Position numbers and translations under genes: made by a program. Below are positions 47,323 through 56,857 of a DNA stretch of 64,000 nt, one piece after another. The DNA lies in IMG/VR virus record IMGVR_UViG_3300042289_000986, positions 62,001 through 126,000 of that record; one strand, given 5' to 3'. The stretch comes from a virus. The notes below the pieces were generated by a model. The model was not told the origin of the DNA, ran no database searches, and saw only the letters and a list, made by a program, of their open reading frames with translations. Numbering within the stretch: position 1 is the first letter of the stretch; every line of letters begins with the position of its first letter.

Positions 47323-47865
47323 ATGGCAGGATTACTCGAACAACAAGGAATTGAAAACTTCTACGATAGTGCAATTGCTAATGATTTTGCGCGTCAGAAT
47401 TTATTCAGAGTCGTATCTCTCGGAGGAGTTAGATTCACAACAGACGAATTGGTTTATGTAACCAGTACAACATTGCCAGGACGCGCAATAACAAACGTTC
47501 AGGTCCCATTTATGGGATTGGTATTTAACGTTCCTGGAACAGCTAACTACCCAAACAGTAGTGGTTGGCAGGTAACGTTTAGAGTTCCTCAAAGTTTATC
47601 AATTAGAAGAAAATTTGAAGAATGGACACAACAAGTGTTCAATGATGAAGATAGTACGGGTGCGTATGACATTCCAAGTAAAGATGCTTCAAATCAAGTT
47701 ATATTAACATTAATTGATAAACAAGGAAACCCTCTTCGCACTTACACCTTATTCGGTGCTTATTGCCAAGCTGTAGGAGATTTAACAGTAAACTTAACAA
47801 GTGCTGGAGAAATCCTCGAACAACAAGCAACGTTGGCTTATCAATATTGGAGATTATCTCGATAA
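47323..47865 (+). CDS. 19: Tail tube protein (gp19)
   Basis: 180 residues. 'NFYDSAIANDFARQNLFRV', 'STTLPGRAITNVQVPFMGLVFNVPGT' and 'FGAYCQAVGDLTVNLTSAGEI' are T4 gp19-type tube features. It builds the inner tube inside the sheath and directly follows it, as in T4. The late octamer sits 6 nt before the start. Confidence 0.93.
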   Translation: MAGLLEQQGIENFYDSAIANDFARQNLFRVVSLGGVRFTTDELVYVTSTTLPGRAITNVQVPFMGLVFNVPGTANYPNSSGWQVTFRVPQSLSIRRKFEEWTQQVFNDEDSTGAYDIPSKDASNQVILTLIDKQGNPLRTYTLFGAYCQAVGDLTVNLTSAGEILEQQATLAYQYWRLSR

Positions 47866-47878
47866 TATTATAATCCGC

Positions 47879-47886
47879 CATAAATA
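47879..47886 (+). promoter_or_regulatory. Late-promoter-like octamer
   Basis: CATAAATA ending 5 nt before the ATG at 47892. Confidence 0.6.
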
Positions 47887-47891
47887 GTATT

Positions 47892-48617
47892 ATGGCAGTA
47901 CTACCAGCAATAGCGGCTAATAACCGTAGTCCATATTCTTATTATTTAGATCTTTTAGGAAGTTGGCCTACTGGAATAGCTTTAGCTAGTCAGTGGTTGA
48001 TTTATTTTGATTTTAGTTCAGTAAATGCACTTAGAAATAATTTTCAACAAAGACTTACAAATCGAGAAAGTGGAACGGCATGGTCTTTAAACGAAAACGT
48101 TACTAAAACACTATTAGATGGAAAGTACCAATATACCACAAATATAATGACGGGTTGTGTGTTTGCTAGACAAGTTACTCTTCCTAGTGAAACTATAAAT
48201 GGTGGAAATGAAGGATTAACGTATGGTGGATTTCAAGCACCTGCGACATTAAACAATCGAGATAAATATCCTAGTTTAAACGTTACCTTTTTAGAAACAA
48301 ATGCTTCTTTTCTAGATTTAATTATTCGTCCTTGGTTAATTACGGTTGGTTATAATGGTTTAGTGGCGCGATCAACTAACTCCGAAAACTATGTAAAAGC
48401 TAATTTTGCTGATGTGGTTATGTATGCAAAGACAGGTTCTTATAGAAAAATGGGTATAAGAAAAGTATATCGATTTTATAATTTGGCTCCTGTATCTATT
48501 GGCGGCGAAACTTATTCATATACAGAAGAAGGATTAAAATATTCTGAAGTTAAATTTGTGTATGATAGATATGGTATTTTAGATGAAGAAACTGGAACTT
48601 TAATGTCTTTACCATAA
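47892..48617 (+). CDS. Tail-tube-fold structural protein
   Basis: 241 residues. 'GCVFARQVTLPSETIN', 'NVTFLETNASFLDLIIRPWLITVGY' and 'YRFYNLAPVSIGGETYSYTEEGLKYSEVKFVYDRY' match the strand plan of tube-like proteins that connect the tube to the baseplate or neck in T4-type phages. Likely a tube initiator or terminator (gp54/gp3-like); the exact role is not decided. Confidence 0.6.
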   Translation: MAVLPAIAANNRSPYSYYLDLLGSWPTGIALASQWLIYFDFSSVNALRNNFQQRLTNRESGTAWSLNENVTKTLLDGKYQYTTNIMTGCVFARQVTLPSETINGGNEGLTYGGFQAPATLNNRDKYPSLNVTFLETNASFLDLIIRPWLITVGYNGLVARSTNSENYVKANFADVVMYAKTGSYRKMGIRKVYRFYNLAPVSIGGETYSYTEEGLKYSEVKFVYDRYGILDEETGTLMSLP

Positions 48618-48623
48618 ATTTAA

Positions 48624-49601
48624 ATGATGGTATTATACAACTACACAATAGATTTACCTTTCAGTAAACAAAAAGTTCATTTTAGAGAACTAAACACACA
48701 AGAACAAATTTTATTAGCTAAAGCTGGTATAAATTATGATAGTCAAATTGAATCTTTATTTTTATATTTTAATTATTTAAAAAAAATTATATCAAAATGT
48801 TTGGAAGATGAATTAATTTTAAATAAAATTAGTATTTTGGAATTTGTTTTATTAGTTTTAAAAATTAGAATGATTAGTGTGGGTGGAAAAATAGAATTTT
48901 TATTAAAAAATAAAAAAGATAAAACAAAAGTTGAAATTGATTTAAAAAAATATCTTTTAAATCTTTATAAGATTGGAGAATTTTTTGAAAATGAAAGTAA
49001 TTCACTTTTTCAAGAAAAAAATTTAGAAATTAAATTAAGTTGGCCTTCAATTAACTCTATAGATTTTTTTTATGAGTTGAACAGTAAAGACAAAAAAAAC
49101 TATGAGGTTATTCTGGATTCGTTTCATGAATATGTTGAATATATAAAAATTAAAAATAAAAAGATTATTTTTAATCAATTTTCTTCAGAAGATAAAATAG
49201 AAATGTGCAATAAAATTAGTGTAAATTTAAGAAATAGTCTTCAAGATAAAATAGTTAATGGGTTAAAAGTTTTATTTGAAAGTTTATTATTTGATATACA
49301 ACTATTTGAAGAACAAAGATTTAATTATTATAATTTAAATTTTGTCGAACATTTAAAAATGTTTTTTTCTAATGATATAAGATCTTTATACCAAGAAATT
49401 TACATTTTATCATCTTTTAATTTACCACCATCATATATATTAAATATATCACCGTCAGAAAGAAAAATATATTTTTCTATAATAGAAGAACAACAAAAAA
49501 GAAATCAAGAAAAGGGTAATGGTGGTGTTGGAGATATAACGCCAAAATCAAATCAAAATTTAGAAGATTTAGCTCTTGAATTTGGGGATACTCCTCCATA
49601 A
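48624..49601 (+). CDS. Baseplate hub assembly protein, gp26-like (copy 1)
   Basis: 325 residues. The N-terminal 'IDLPFSKQKVHFRELNTQEQILLAKA' and 'LEFVLLVLKIRMISVGGKIEFLL' follow the T4 gp26/gp51-type hub family, with a helical C-terminal half and a Ser/Gly/Asn tail. It lies between tube and tape-measure candidates, where T4-type phages often keep it. A paralogue follows directly. Confidence 0.6.
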   Translation: MMVLYNYTIDLPFSKQKVHFRELNTQEQILLAKAGINYDSQIESLFLYFNYLKKIISKCLEDELILNKISILEFVLLVLKIRMISVGGKIEFLLKNKKDKTKVEIDLKKYLLNLYKIGEFFENESNSLFQEKNLEIKLSWPSINSIDFFYELNSKDKKNYEVILDSFHEYVEYIKIKNKKIIFNQFSSEDKIEMCNKISVNLRNSLQDKIVNGLKVLFESLLFDIQLFEEQRFNYYNLNFVEHLKMFFSNDIRSLYQEIYILSSFNLPPSYILNISPSERKIYFSIIEEQQKRNQEKGNGGVGDITPKSNQNLEDLALEFGDTPP

Positions 49602-49614
49602 TTAGTAGTAAAGT

Positions 49615-50436
49615 ATGCAAGAAAAAGAATCTAATAACATATTAAACGTACAAGATGCGCTTAATGCATTAAGTGAAGTTTCGGAACTTTTTAAAATACA
49701 AGTCTGGGTTCCTTCTAAAAAACAGAATTATTCTTTTAAAGAAATTGACGCTAAACAACAAAAAGATTTGTTGAGTGCTGCTATGGATGATAATGTTTAC
49801 AATTTAGATTTTGTTAAAACTTTTTATAATATTTTAAAAGAAAACCTCTTAGAAAAAGATAAAAGCGAAATCGATAATTTATTAGTGGTTGATAAAATAG
49901 CGATTGCTTTGGGGTTAAGAATGCAAATTTCTCCAGAAATTTTAGTTGTTTTTGATGAAAAAAATAAAATATCTGAAAAAGTAAAACTGTCTTCAATTGT
50001 TGAAAAATTTAAAAATTATGAATGTAATTTTGAAAAAAATGCAGAAATTAAAAACGATAAAGTTGATTTAAAAGCAAAATTAACATATCCCACAATTAAA
50101 AAAGAATTAGATTATGATCTATTTTTTGGAAAATCATCCAAGAAAGCATCTGAAGTTAAAACAAGTGAAGATGTTCAAAAAATTATTTCTGAAGCATTTT
50201 TAGCTGAAATTTCAAAATATATAGACTCTATTATCATCAACCAAAGTGAAATAAATCTTAATCAAATTTCTTTTGATCAAAAAGTAAAAGTAATTGAAAA
50301 ATTACCTAGTGCTTTGATTCAAAAAATATTAGAAATAATATCTCAGTGGAAAGCATCTTTAGATGAAGTTTTAACTGTAAAACACCAAAATTACAGTAAA
50401 GCTATTACTATAGATAGCATGTTATTTTTGAGTTAA
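49615..50436 (+). CDS. Baseplate hub assembly protein, gp26-like (copy 2)
   Basis: 273 residues. 'FKIQVWVPSKKQNYSFKEIDAKQQKDLL' and 'VDKIAIALGLRMQISPEILVVFDE' parallel the same blocks of the upstream protein, so the two are divergent tandem paralogues. C-terminal half helical. Both lack SD sites. Confidence 0.55.
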   Translation: MQEKESNNILNVQDALNALSEVSELFKIQVWVPSKKQNYSFKEIDAKQQKDLLSAAMDDNVYNLDFVKTFYNILKENLLEKDKSEIDNLLVVDKIAIALGLRMQISPEILVVFDEKNKISEKVKLSSIVEKFKNYECNFEKNAEIKNDKVDLKAKLTYPTIKKELDYDLFFGKSSKKASEVKTSEDVQKIISEAFLAEISKYIDSIIINQSEINLNQISFDQKVKVIEKLPSALIQKILEIISQWKASLDEVLTVKHQNYSKAITIDSMLFLS

Positions 50437-50451
50437 TATTAGAATAGTACT

Positions 50452-50459
50452 AATAAGTA
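50452..50459 (+). promoter_or_regulatory. Late-promoter-like octamer
   Basis: AATAAGTA ending 6 nt before the ATG at 50466. Confidence 0.6.
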
Positions 50460-50465
50460 CTATAT

Positions 50466-52562
50466 ATGGCAAGTATCGATGATTTACTTTCTCAAGTAAG
50501 AATTGACGGATCAGTTAGTGCTAAAGATTTTATTAACAGTTTGTTAGTATCATCTGATGATCAGTTTTATCTCGATAATATTAAAAATGATTTTAAAAGA
50601 AGTTTTTTAGAACCTTTTTCTAAAAAAATAAAAGATTTAAAATTAAAAGACGTTAAAGAGGTTTTTGATCCTTTTGGTATTGCTGATCAACAAGATGATT
50701 TAAAAAAAGACATTAAAAATTATAGGGAAAAAATTAAAAAATTTTTAAATTCAAATTTTTTGTCTGATAGAGAAACTGAGGAAACCAATAAAGAAAAAAT
50801 TAAATCCTCTACTGTAAATCAAGTTTTACCTGATAAAATTCAAAGATTGCCAGAGATTGAAAATAATGAAGTTAAAGAAAAAAATATATTAGATGCAATT
50901 AAAGAAAAATTTAGCTTATTAACAAATAATATTCAACAGTTTGAAAAAGCTAAAAAATTTCAAGAACAACAAACACTAGGAGAAACAATACCACAATTTA
51001 ACTATGCGGATGAAACTAAAAAATTTTTAACAGATTTGATATTAAACAAATTAATCGAGCGTTTACCTAAAGCAGAAAAACCAAAAACACAAACACCAGA
51101 AGAAAATGAGGGTGGATTAGGGTTTTTGGGAATATTAGGATTATTAACACTATTAAAAAGATTAAAAGATGGTTTACATGCTTTAAAAATTGGATTTTTA
51201 AGATTTGTTGATGAGTTAATGAAACTGCCAGGTAGAATATGGAACGCCTTAAAAACTTTAGGATTAAAATTAAGAGATTTTAAAGCATGGTTAGAATTAA
51301 GATGGGAAAAATATGTTTCTGAACCACTTAAAAGATTGTTCAACTCACTTAAATTTGATGAACTGTTCGACTCACTAAAACTAAAATGGACTCAAATGAT
51401 TGATGATGTTAAAAAGTTTTTAAAATTTGATGATATTGCAGAATGGATAAATTTAAAATTTGAAAAATACATCAAAGGTCCAATATTATCATTAATAGAC
51501 AAATTAAGTGAGTTTAAAACAAGAGTTGTGACAATGTTTGATGATTTCATTGATATGTTTAAAGCTGGAGGAAAGTTTAGTTTTGTTGAAACTGCTATAA
51601 AGGGATTAGGTTGGCTTTTTTCAAAATTAAAAGCACCATTTGAATTATTAAAACCTTTAGGAAGACCCGTTTTAGGGTTTTTTAAAGGTTTGGGAAAAAT
51701 TTTAGGTCCTTTGGCTTTGGTAATTGATCCTGTTATAACAACAATTCAAACATTTTTTAATTTATGGGGTGATGAAAATTTGTCACCTTTACAAAAGGGC
51801 ATTGCTATCATAACAGGAATTGTAGCTAGTTTTGGTGATATTTTATTTTTTGTCATTGATATGTTATCACAAGGTGTAACGGGATTGTGGAATTTTATTA
51901 CAGGAAATGGTTTTAAAACCGAAAATCCAGTTTCAAAATGGATGAATGAGGAGTTATATAGAGGAGAAGGTGGATTTGGTGCTGGTGCCGCTATGGGTGC
52001 TGCTGAAATGATGCGAAGCTATAACAAAGATCCGAATGGAATGTTTACAGACATGGCGGAAGGTGCAATAAAGAGAGGATCGTTTGGTTTTATTGATCCA
52101 TTTAAAAATAAAGAAGCTGAAAGAAGAGAAAAACGAATGAACGAAATGGAAGAGGATGGTGTTGTCGATGATGCAGAAATGGAAGAGATTGACAGTTGGG
52201 GTACTTTACCAGTTGACGATTTTGTAAAACCTAAAGGAAAGGGTTCTTCTTTGATTGTTGATCCTCAAACGCAACAAATTTTTGAAACCTCACCAAATGA
52301 TGAAATTTGGGCATTAAAAAGTGGAGGAGTTTTAGATAAAGCTTTAGGTGAATTAAAAAATATAATGACAGATGTAAACAAAAACATTTTGTCTATGAAT
52401 AAAAATTTAGCAAATACAAAATCAGTTAATAATTCTTCTATTAACATATCAGGAGGAGCTTCAAATAATAAAGATTATTTGTTTGAAAATACTAGAGATC
52501 CTATTTTTGCGGATAGAACAAATTGGTGGAATCTTTCACAAAGGACTAGATCAACTGTCTAA
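50466..52562 (+). CDS. Tape-measure-type tail protein candidate
   Basis: 698 residues. Charged helical N-terminal 190, then long amphipathic helices ('FVDELMKLPGRIWNALKTLG', 'LKLRDFKAWLELRWEKY') and hydrophobic stretches (about 405-490, 'LGKILGPLALVIDPVITTIQTFF', 'FGDILFFVIDMLSQG'). Helical content plus membrane-active segments inside the tail module are typical of tape-measure proteins (T4 gp29). Length scales with tail length. A gp29 identity is inferred. Confidence 0.6.
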   Translation: MASIDDLLSQVRIDGSVSAKDFINSLLVSSDDQFYLDNIKNDFKRSFLEPFSKKIKDLKLKDVKEVFDPFGIADQQDDLKKDIKNYREKIKKFLNSNFLSDRETEETNKEKIKSSTVNQVLPDKIQRLPEIENNEVKEKNILDAIKEKFSLLTNNIQQFEKAKKFQEQQTLGETIPQFNYADETKKFLTDLILNKLIERLPKAEKPKTQTPEENEGGLGFLGILGLLTLLKRLKDGLHALKIGFLRFVDELMKLPGRIWNALKTLGLKLRDFKAWLELRWEKYVSEPLKRLFNSLKFDELFDSLKLKWTQMIDDVKKFLKFDDIAEWINLKFEKYIKGPILSLIDKLSEFKTRVVTMFDDFIDMFKAGGKFSFVETAIKGLGWLFSKLKAPFELLKPLGRPVLGFFKGLGKILGPLALVIDPVITTIQTFFNLWGDENLSPLQKGIAIITGIVASFGDILFFVIDMLSQGVTGLWNFITGNGFKTENPVSKWMNEELYRGEGGFGAGAAMGAAEMMRSYNKDPNGMFTDMAEGAIKRGSFGFIDPFKNKEAERREKRMNEMEEDGVVDDAEMEEIDSWGTLPVDDFVKPKGKGSSLIVDPQTQQIFETSPNDEIWALKSGGVLDKALGELKNIMTDVNKNILSMNKNLANTKSVNNSSINISGGASNNKDYLFENTRDPIFADRTNWWNLSQRTRSTV

Positions 52563-52570
52563 ATATTAAT

Positions 52571-53626
52571 ATGGCTAGTACTGGCGCAAATGGAATTAAT
52601 AATGCTTTTGCAAGAAACAAATTTTTTTCTGCTCAAGAAGGAAAAATGAATGTTTTAGGTTTGGATAATTTGGGACAACCATACACCAAATTAGTTCCAA
52701 AGGGATCTGGTATAGTTAATGTTTTAGAAAAAATGCATTGGAAAAATCCCGGTAGCAACAAAGAAGTTCCTAGTGTTTGGGTTACAGAAAGAGAATTATT
52801 GTATGGAACTTGGACTACAAATTTATTGCAAATTTGGAAACAAGGACAAAATTTACTTGGTGGTGGAAGTATTGACTCATATCTACAATTATATTCTGCT
52901 GAAAAAACAGGATTTGCTTACAATTTACCTTATTTAAAAGGTTCAGGGGAAAATTTAAGACAAGTTAGTAATGAATGGGTTAAAGCATCTGGACTTGCTG
53001 ATCTACTTAAAAGCAGTGCAGGTAGTGCTGGTGGTGTGGGTGATATTATCGGTGCTGGTGCTGGCGCAATCGTTGGTTCTGTATCGCCTGGTGTTGGAAT
53101 GGAGGAAACAAAACAATATGGAAACACAGCACCATTTTCTTTAGAAGTTTCTTTTCCTTTGTATAATACAATATCTTTGGAATCTGCATTTGATCATTAT
53201 TGTTTTGTTCAGCTTATAACTTTTCAAAATTTAAAAATAAGAACTTCTTTATTGACATTTATACCCCCAAAAATTTATACGGTTGATACTTTTTCTTTGG
53301 GTGGTGTTTACATGGCTGCTGCTTACATCAGTAATTTAAAAATTGATAGTATTGGAACTACTCGTAGAATGACAGATTTTTCAACATTTGGACCTACTGA
53401 AATAATAATACCGGAAGCATACAAAATTACTATAACTTTTACTGATTTAGTTTCTCCTAGTGCAAATATTTTTGCTGGAACTTTAGGAGGTTCAAAAATA
53501 GAAGTAACGAATATCGATCCTACAATACAAGCACAATTACGACAAGTACAAAATGGGGTTGGTGGTTTTGTTCGCGGTGGAGCAGCTTTGGCTGGAGAAG
53601 CAGCAGAAACCCTTTTAGGATTATAA
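52571..53626 (+). CDS. Tail-tube cap / baseplate protein (gp48-like)
   Basis: 351 residues, about the length of T4 gp48. 'VWVTERELLYGTW', 'AFDHYCFVQLITFQNLKIRTSLLTFIPPKIYTV' and 'STFGPTEIIIPEAYKITITFTDLV' fit the gp48/gp54 family, which joins the baseplate hub to the tube. A Gly/Ala-rich loop lies at about 155-180. Follows the tape-measure candidate. CTAAATA lies 5 nt before the ATG. Confidence 0.6.
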   Translation: MASTGANGINNAFARNKFFSAQEGKMNVLGLDNLGQPYTKLVPKGSGIVNVLEKMHWKNPGSNKEVPSVWVTERELLYGTWTTNLLQIWKQGQNLLGGGSIDSYLQLYSAEKTGFAYNLPYLKGSGENLRQVSNEWVKASGLADLLKSSAGSAGGVGDIIGAGAGAIVGSVSPGVGMEETKQYGNTAPFSLEVSFPLYNTISLESAFDHYCFVQLITFQNLKIRTSLLTFIPPKIYTVDTFSLGGVYMAAAYISNLKIDSIGTTRRMTDFSTFGPTEIIIPEAYKITITFTDLVSPSANIFAGTLGGSKIEVTNIDPTIQAQLRQVQNGVGGFVRGGAALAGEAAETLLGL

Positions 53627-53627
53627 A

Positions 53628-53987
53628 ATGAAAAAACAAATAGATTATCCAGATTTGCCTAAACTTTCAGTTTATAGATATGAAAATTTTTTAAATATCT
53701 ATGAAGATGAGAATGGATATAAATTTTATAACTTATTAAAATCAATATCAGTTTTTCCAGCAGAAAACAGTTCTGTTGAAGAAGAATATTACACTAAACC
53801 AAATGATACTTGGGTTTATATATCTTATAAGTTTTATAATACTATTGATCTTTGGTGGTTAATTTGCGAATACAATCAAATTAAAGATGCAACAAAAAAA
53901 CCAGAAACAGGTACAAAACTAAAAATTTTAAAAAGAGAATTTGTTTGGCCTATAATATCAGAACTAAACAGACAACTTAAGCAGTAA
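53628..53987 (+). CDS. Baseplate wedge protein candidate (gp53-like, LysM-type)
   Basis: 119 residues. 'YYTKPNDTWVYISYKFYNTIDLWWLICEYNQI' is a LysM-like pattern as in T4 gp53 and related tail proteins, where it serves as a structural module. It starts 1 bp after the previous gene. It is shorter than T4 gp53. Confidence 0.6.
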   Translation: MKKQIDYPDLPKLSVYRYENFLNIYEDENGYKFYNLLKSISVFPAENSSVEEEYYTKPNDTWVYISYKFYNTIDLWWLICEYNQIKDATKKPETGTKLKILKREFVWPIISELNRQLKQ

Positions 53988-54356
53988 TAATTCATTCAAA
54001 TCAAAATAAAATCTTGCGTATATTTTTCTTTTAGATTTGTTACCGACAGTATATGAATATATTTTATTATTTATTTTAAAAATGAAATGCTTAGTCATTA
54101 ATTTTTTAAAAAATAAAATTTCAAAATCTACATCTGAATTTTTTTTAAAATATTCAATTAAATCTTTTTCAGAAATTTCTTTTAATAAATCTAAGTTTTC
54201 TAATATTTTTAATTTATCTTGGATTTTTTTCCAAAGTCCTTTTTTATCGTAAACATCCAAAAAATAAATAGGCCATTTGCTATTATAATTAGCGGTTCGA
54301 TCATTTTTTCCTAAAATGATATCAAACTCTTCATTTTTTAAAAATGATTTTTCCAT
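53964..54356 (-). CDS. Hypothetical protein inside tail module
   Basis: 130 residues on the minus strand, overlapping the end of the gp53-like gene by 24 bp. Lys/Phe/Ile-rich: 'WPIYFLDVYDKKGLWKKIQDKL' and 'FKINNKIYSYTVGNKSKRKIYARFYFDLN'. Probably an added gene, out of line with its late neighbours. Not recognised. Confidence 0.5.
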   Translation of the reverse strand: MEKSFLKNEEFDIILGKNDRTANYNSKWPIYFLDVYDKKGLWKKIQDKLKILENLDLLKEISEKDLIEYFKKNSDVDFEILFFKKLMTKHFIFKINNKIYSYTVGNKSKRKIYARFYFDLNELLLLKLSV

Positions 54357-54380
54357 TTTTCTTATAAGTATTTATTAATC

Positions 54381-56243
54381 ATGGGAAGAAAAAAAAAGAC
54401 GGATAATCCTTTAGTAGATGTCGATAGTATAACTCCAGAAGATGTTTTAGTTGATGCTTCCTTTTATAAAGGAAATGAAAATCTTTTAAGAGGAAATTCT
54501 CAGTTCAAATGGACTGATGAGATGATTGATGAATTAAAATTATGCAATAAAAGTATTTTACATTTTGCAGAAAATTATTTTTATATTACGACACTTGATG
54601 AAGGAAAAAAGAAAATAGAATTATACAAATATCAAAAACGTCTTTTAAAAGCATTTAAAGGCAATCGCTTTAATGTTGTTTTATCATCTCGTCAATCTGG
54701 AAAAACCACAACAATAACAATATATGCTCTTTGGATTGTTTGTTTTCAAAGCGATAAGAGAATTACTATTGTAGCCAACAAAGAATCAACAGCAAAAGAA
54801 ATATTTGCTCGTATCAAAATGGCATTTGAGCAATTACCAATTTGGATGAAACCAAGTGTTAAATCTTGGAGAAAGGATGGATTTCTTTTGGCCAATGATT
54901 CAGCAATTACTATTAGCACAACATCAAGTGCTGGTCCTCGCGGATCAACCAGTAATCTTTTGATTATTGATGAAATGGCTCACTGTCCAAACGAATTAAT
55001 GAAAGAGCTTTGGAAATCTGCGATTCCAATTATTTCATCTTCCAAAAAATCTCAAATTGTTGTTATTAGTACTCCAAACGGTACAGATAATAAATTTTAC
55101 GATTTATATAAAGAGTCACAAAAAGATAAAGCAGAATGGCACTGTGAAGTCGTAAATTGGTTTGATGTGCCTGGACGAGATGAAGAATGGAAAGTTCAAA
55201 CTATTGCTGCTATGGGTTCAAAAGAAGATTTTGATCAAGAGTTTGGGAATGTCTTCCATGAACCAGGTAAAACTGCAATTGATCCAGAACTTTTAGCAGA
55301 ATTAAAAAGTCAATGCAAAGAACCAATTTTAGTCATGGACAACGGAGCTTATAAAATTTTTGAGGAACCAAACCCACAAAGTTTTTATGCTATAGGTGTT
55401 GACGTTGGAGAGGGTATTGGAAGATCAAATACCGTAGCTCAAATTTTAGATGTTTCCGATTTAACTAATATTAAACAAGTGGCAATTTATTCTAGCAATC
55501 AGATGAGTCCATTTCATTTTGGTACTCGTTTAATGGGAGTTTTAGAAGATTGGGGGCGTCCACCAATACTTGTAGAAAATAACAATAATGGACAACAAGT
55601 TTTGGATGTTTTATGTCATACTCATAACTACGAATCAGTCGTTTCTTATAAATTTGAAGGGTTTAGTCAACATTATAATAATGAAAACCGATTTGGTATT
55701 CACAATCACACCAATACTAGATATAAAGGAATAACAAATTTTAGATATTGGGCAAATAGTTTAAAGGCTGTTAAACTATTTGATTTAGATACTCTTTTAG
55801 AATTGGAAACTTTTGTTCGTCTTCCAAATTATACTTTTAGTAAAAGAAAAGATGATGACTTGGATGATAGAGTATTAGCTTTAATATGGGGATTGTTTAT
55901 ATTAGATCCATCAATAGCGGTAAAATATTATCAAATAATAGATACAGACGACCAAGGAAGACCTTTAAAAATACAACCAATTGTTGATAATAGTGAATTA
56001 ATTAAAAAAAGTCCATTATGTAGCGGAAAAGCTTCTACATTTAAAAAATCTATAAACCCAAATGCTTCGTTTTCTTTTGTTGGAAAAATTGAAGAAAATA
56101 AAGTAATGGGATTAGACGAGGAAGCTGCTTCCCTTCAACAGTGGCTTTTAAATTGGAATAATCCACCACCAAAATCAACAGAAACTGACAATTCGGATAA
56201 GTTATATAATAAGGATAACTACCAACCAGTGATATTATTTTAA
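54381..56243 (+). CDS. terL: Terminase large subunit (gp17)
   Basis: 620 residues. ATPase motor: 'VVLSSRQSGKTTT' (Walker A-like, about 102), 'LLIIDEMAH' (Walker B, about 192), 'VVISTPNG' (coupling motif). Nuclease: 'GVDVGEGIG' (Asp, about 340), 'ILVENNNNGQQVLD' and 'KRKDDDLDDRVLALIWG' (acidic residues, about 490). It packages DNA into the prohead and cuts it. TATAAGTA stands 10 nt upstream. It lies in the tail module, not beside a visible small subunit. Confidence 0.95.
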   Translation: MGRKKKTDNPLVDVDSITPEDVLVDASFYKGNENLLRGNSQFKWTDEMIDELKLCNKSILHFAENYFYITTLDEGKKKIELYKYQKRLLKAFKGNRFNVVLSSRQSGKTTTITIYALWIVCFQSDKRITIVANKESTAKEIFARIKMAFEQLPIWMKPSVKSWRKDGFLLANDSAITISTTSSAGPRGSTSNLLIIDEMAHCPNELMKELWKSAIPIISSSKKSQIVVISTPNGTDNKFYDLYKESQKDKAEWHCEVVNWFDVPGRDEEWKVQTIAAMGSKEDFDQEFGNVFHEPGKTAIDPELLAELKSQCKEPILVMDNGAYKIFEEPNPQSFYAIGVDVGEGIGRSNTVAQILDVSDLTNIKQVAIYSSNQMSPFHFGTRLMGVLEDWGRPPILVENNNNGQQVLDVLCHTHNYESVVSYKFEGFSQHYNNENRFGIHNHTNTRYKGITNFRYWANSLKAVKLFDLDTLLELETFVRLPNYTFSKRKDDDLDDRVLALIWGLFILDPSIAVKYYQIIDTDDQGRPLKIQPIVDNSELIKKSPLCSGKASTFKKSINPNASFSFVGKIEENKVMGLDEEAASLQQWLLNWNNPPPKSTETDNSDKLYNKDNYQPVILF

Positions 56244-56244
56244 T

Positions 56245-56856
56245 ATGCAACAACCACCACTAAATAGATCTCGTAACGATAAATTTGTTTTAGTTTTGGA
56301 TATACCAAAAGCACTAAAAAACAAATATGATTCTACAACAGGAGATTTTTTTGAAATTGATTCTTTACAAATGGCTGTATATGGATCTCCTGTTCCACAA
56401 ATAACTGTTCCTGCTATTAGTGTTCCATATGCAGGTCAAGTTTACAAAGCAACTTCTGCTTCAAGACCTGAATACAACCCCTTAACAATTAAATTTTTGG
56501 TTGATAATGGTTATAAAAATTATTGGCTTTTGTGGAATTGGTTAAACTTGTTAAATGATGCTAAAACTTCAAAAAGTGAACAAAATACAATTCCTGACTT
56601 TTCAATTAATGATTCTAAAAGAGATATAAGAATTATTAATCCTATGTCTGATTATGTTTCTCGTTTTGCCATTTATGGAATGGATGAATATAACAATAAA
56701 TTAATTAGTTTTGAATATACTCATGCTTTTCCTACAAATTTAAGCGAGTTAAATTTTTCAAACCAAGACCCTTCTGAAATTAACTGTAATATAACATTTG
56801 CCTTTAATCAACTACACGTTGAGTTAGTTAAAAACGTAAACGATACAAATTGTTAA
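56245..56856 (+). CDS. Tail-tube-fold structural protein
   Basis: 203 residues. 'LQMAVYGSPVPQITVPAISVPYAGQVYK' and 'FEYTHAFPTNLSELNFSNQDPSEINCNITFAFNQL' resemble tail-tube or tube-terminator proteins of myoviruses. Starts 1 bp after terL. A second tube-like gene (compare 47892) suggests the tail has several tube-fold components. Confidence 0.55.
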   Translation: MQQPPLNRSRNDKFVLVLDIPKALKNKYDSTTGDFFEIDSLQMAVYGSPVPQITVPAISVPYAGQVYKATSASRPEYNPLTIKFLVDNGYKNYWLLWNWLNLLNDAKTSKSEQNTIPDFSINDSKRDIRIINPMSDYVSRFAIYGMDEYNNKLISFEYTHAFPTNLSELNFSNQDPSEINCNITFAFNQLHVELVKNVNDTNC

Positions 56857-56857
56857 T

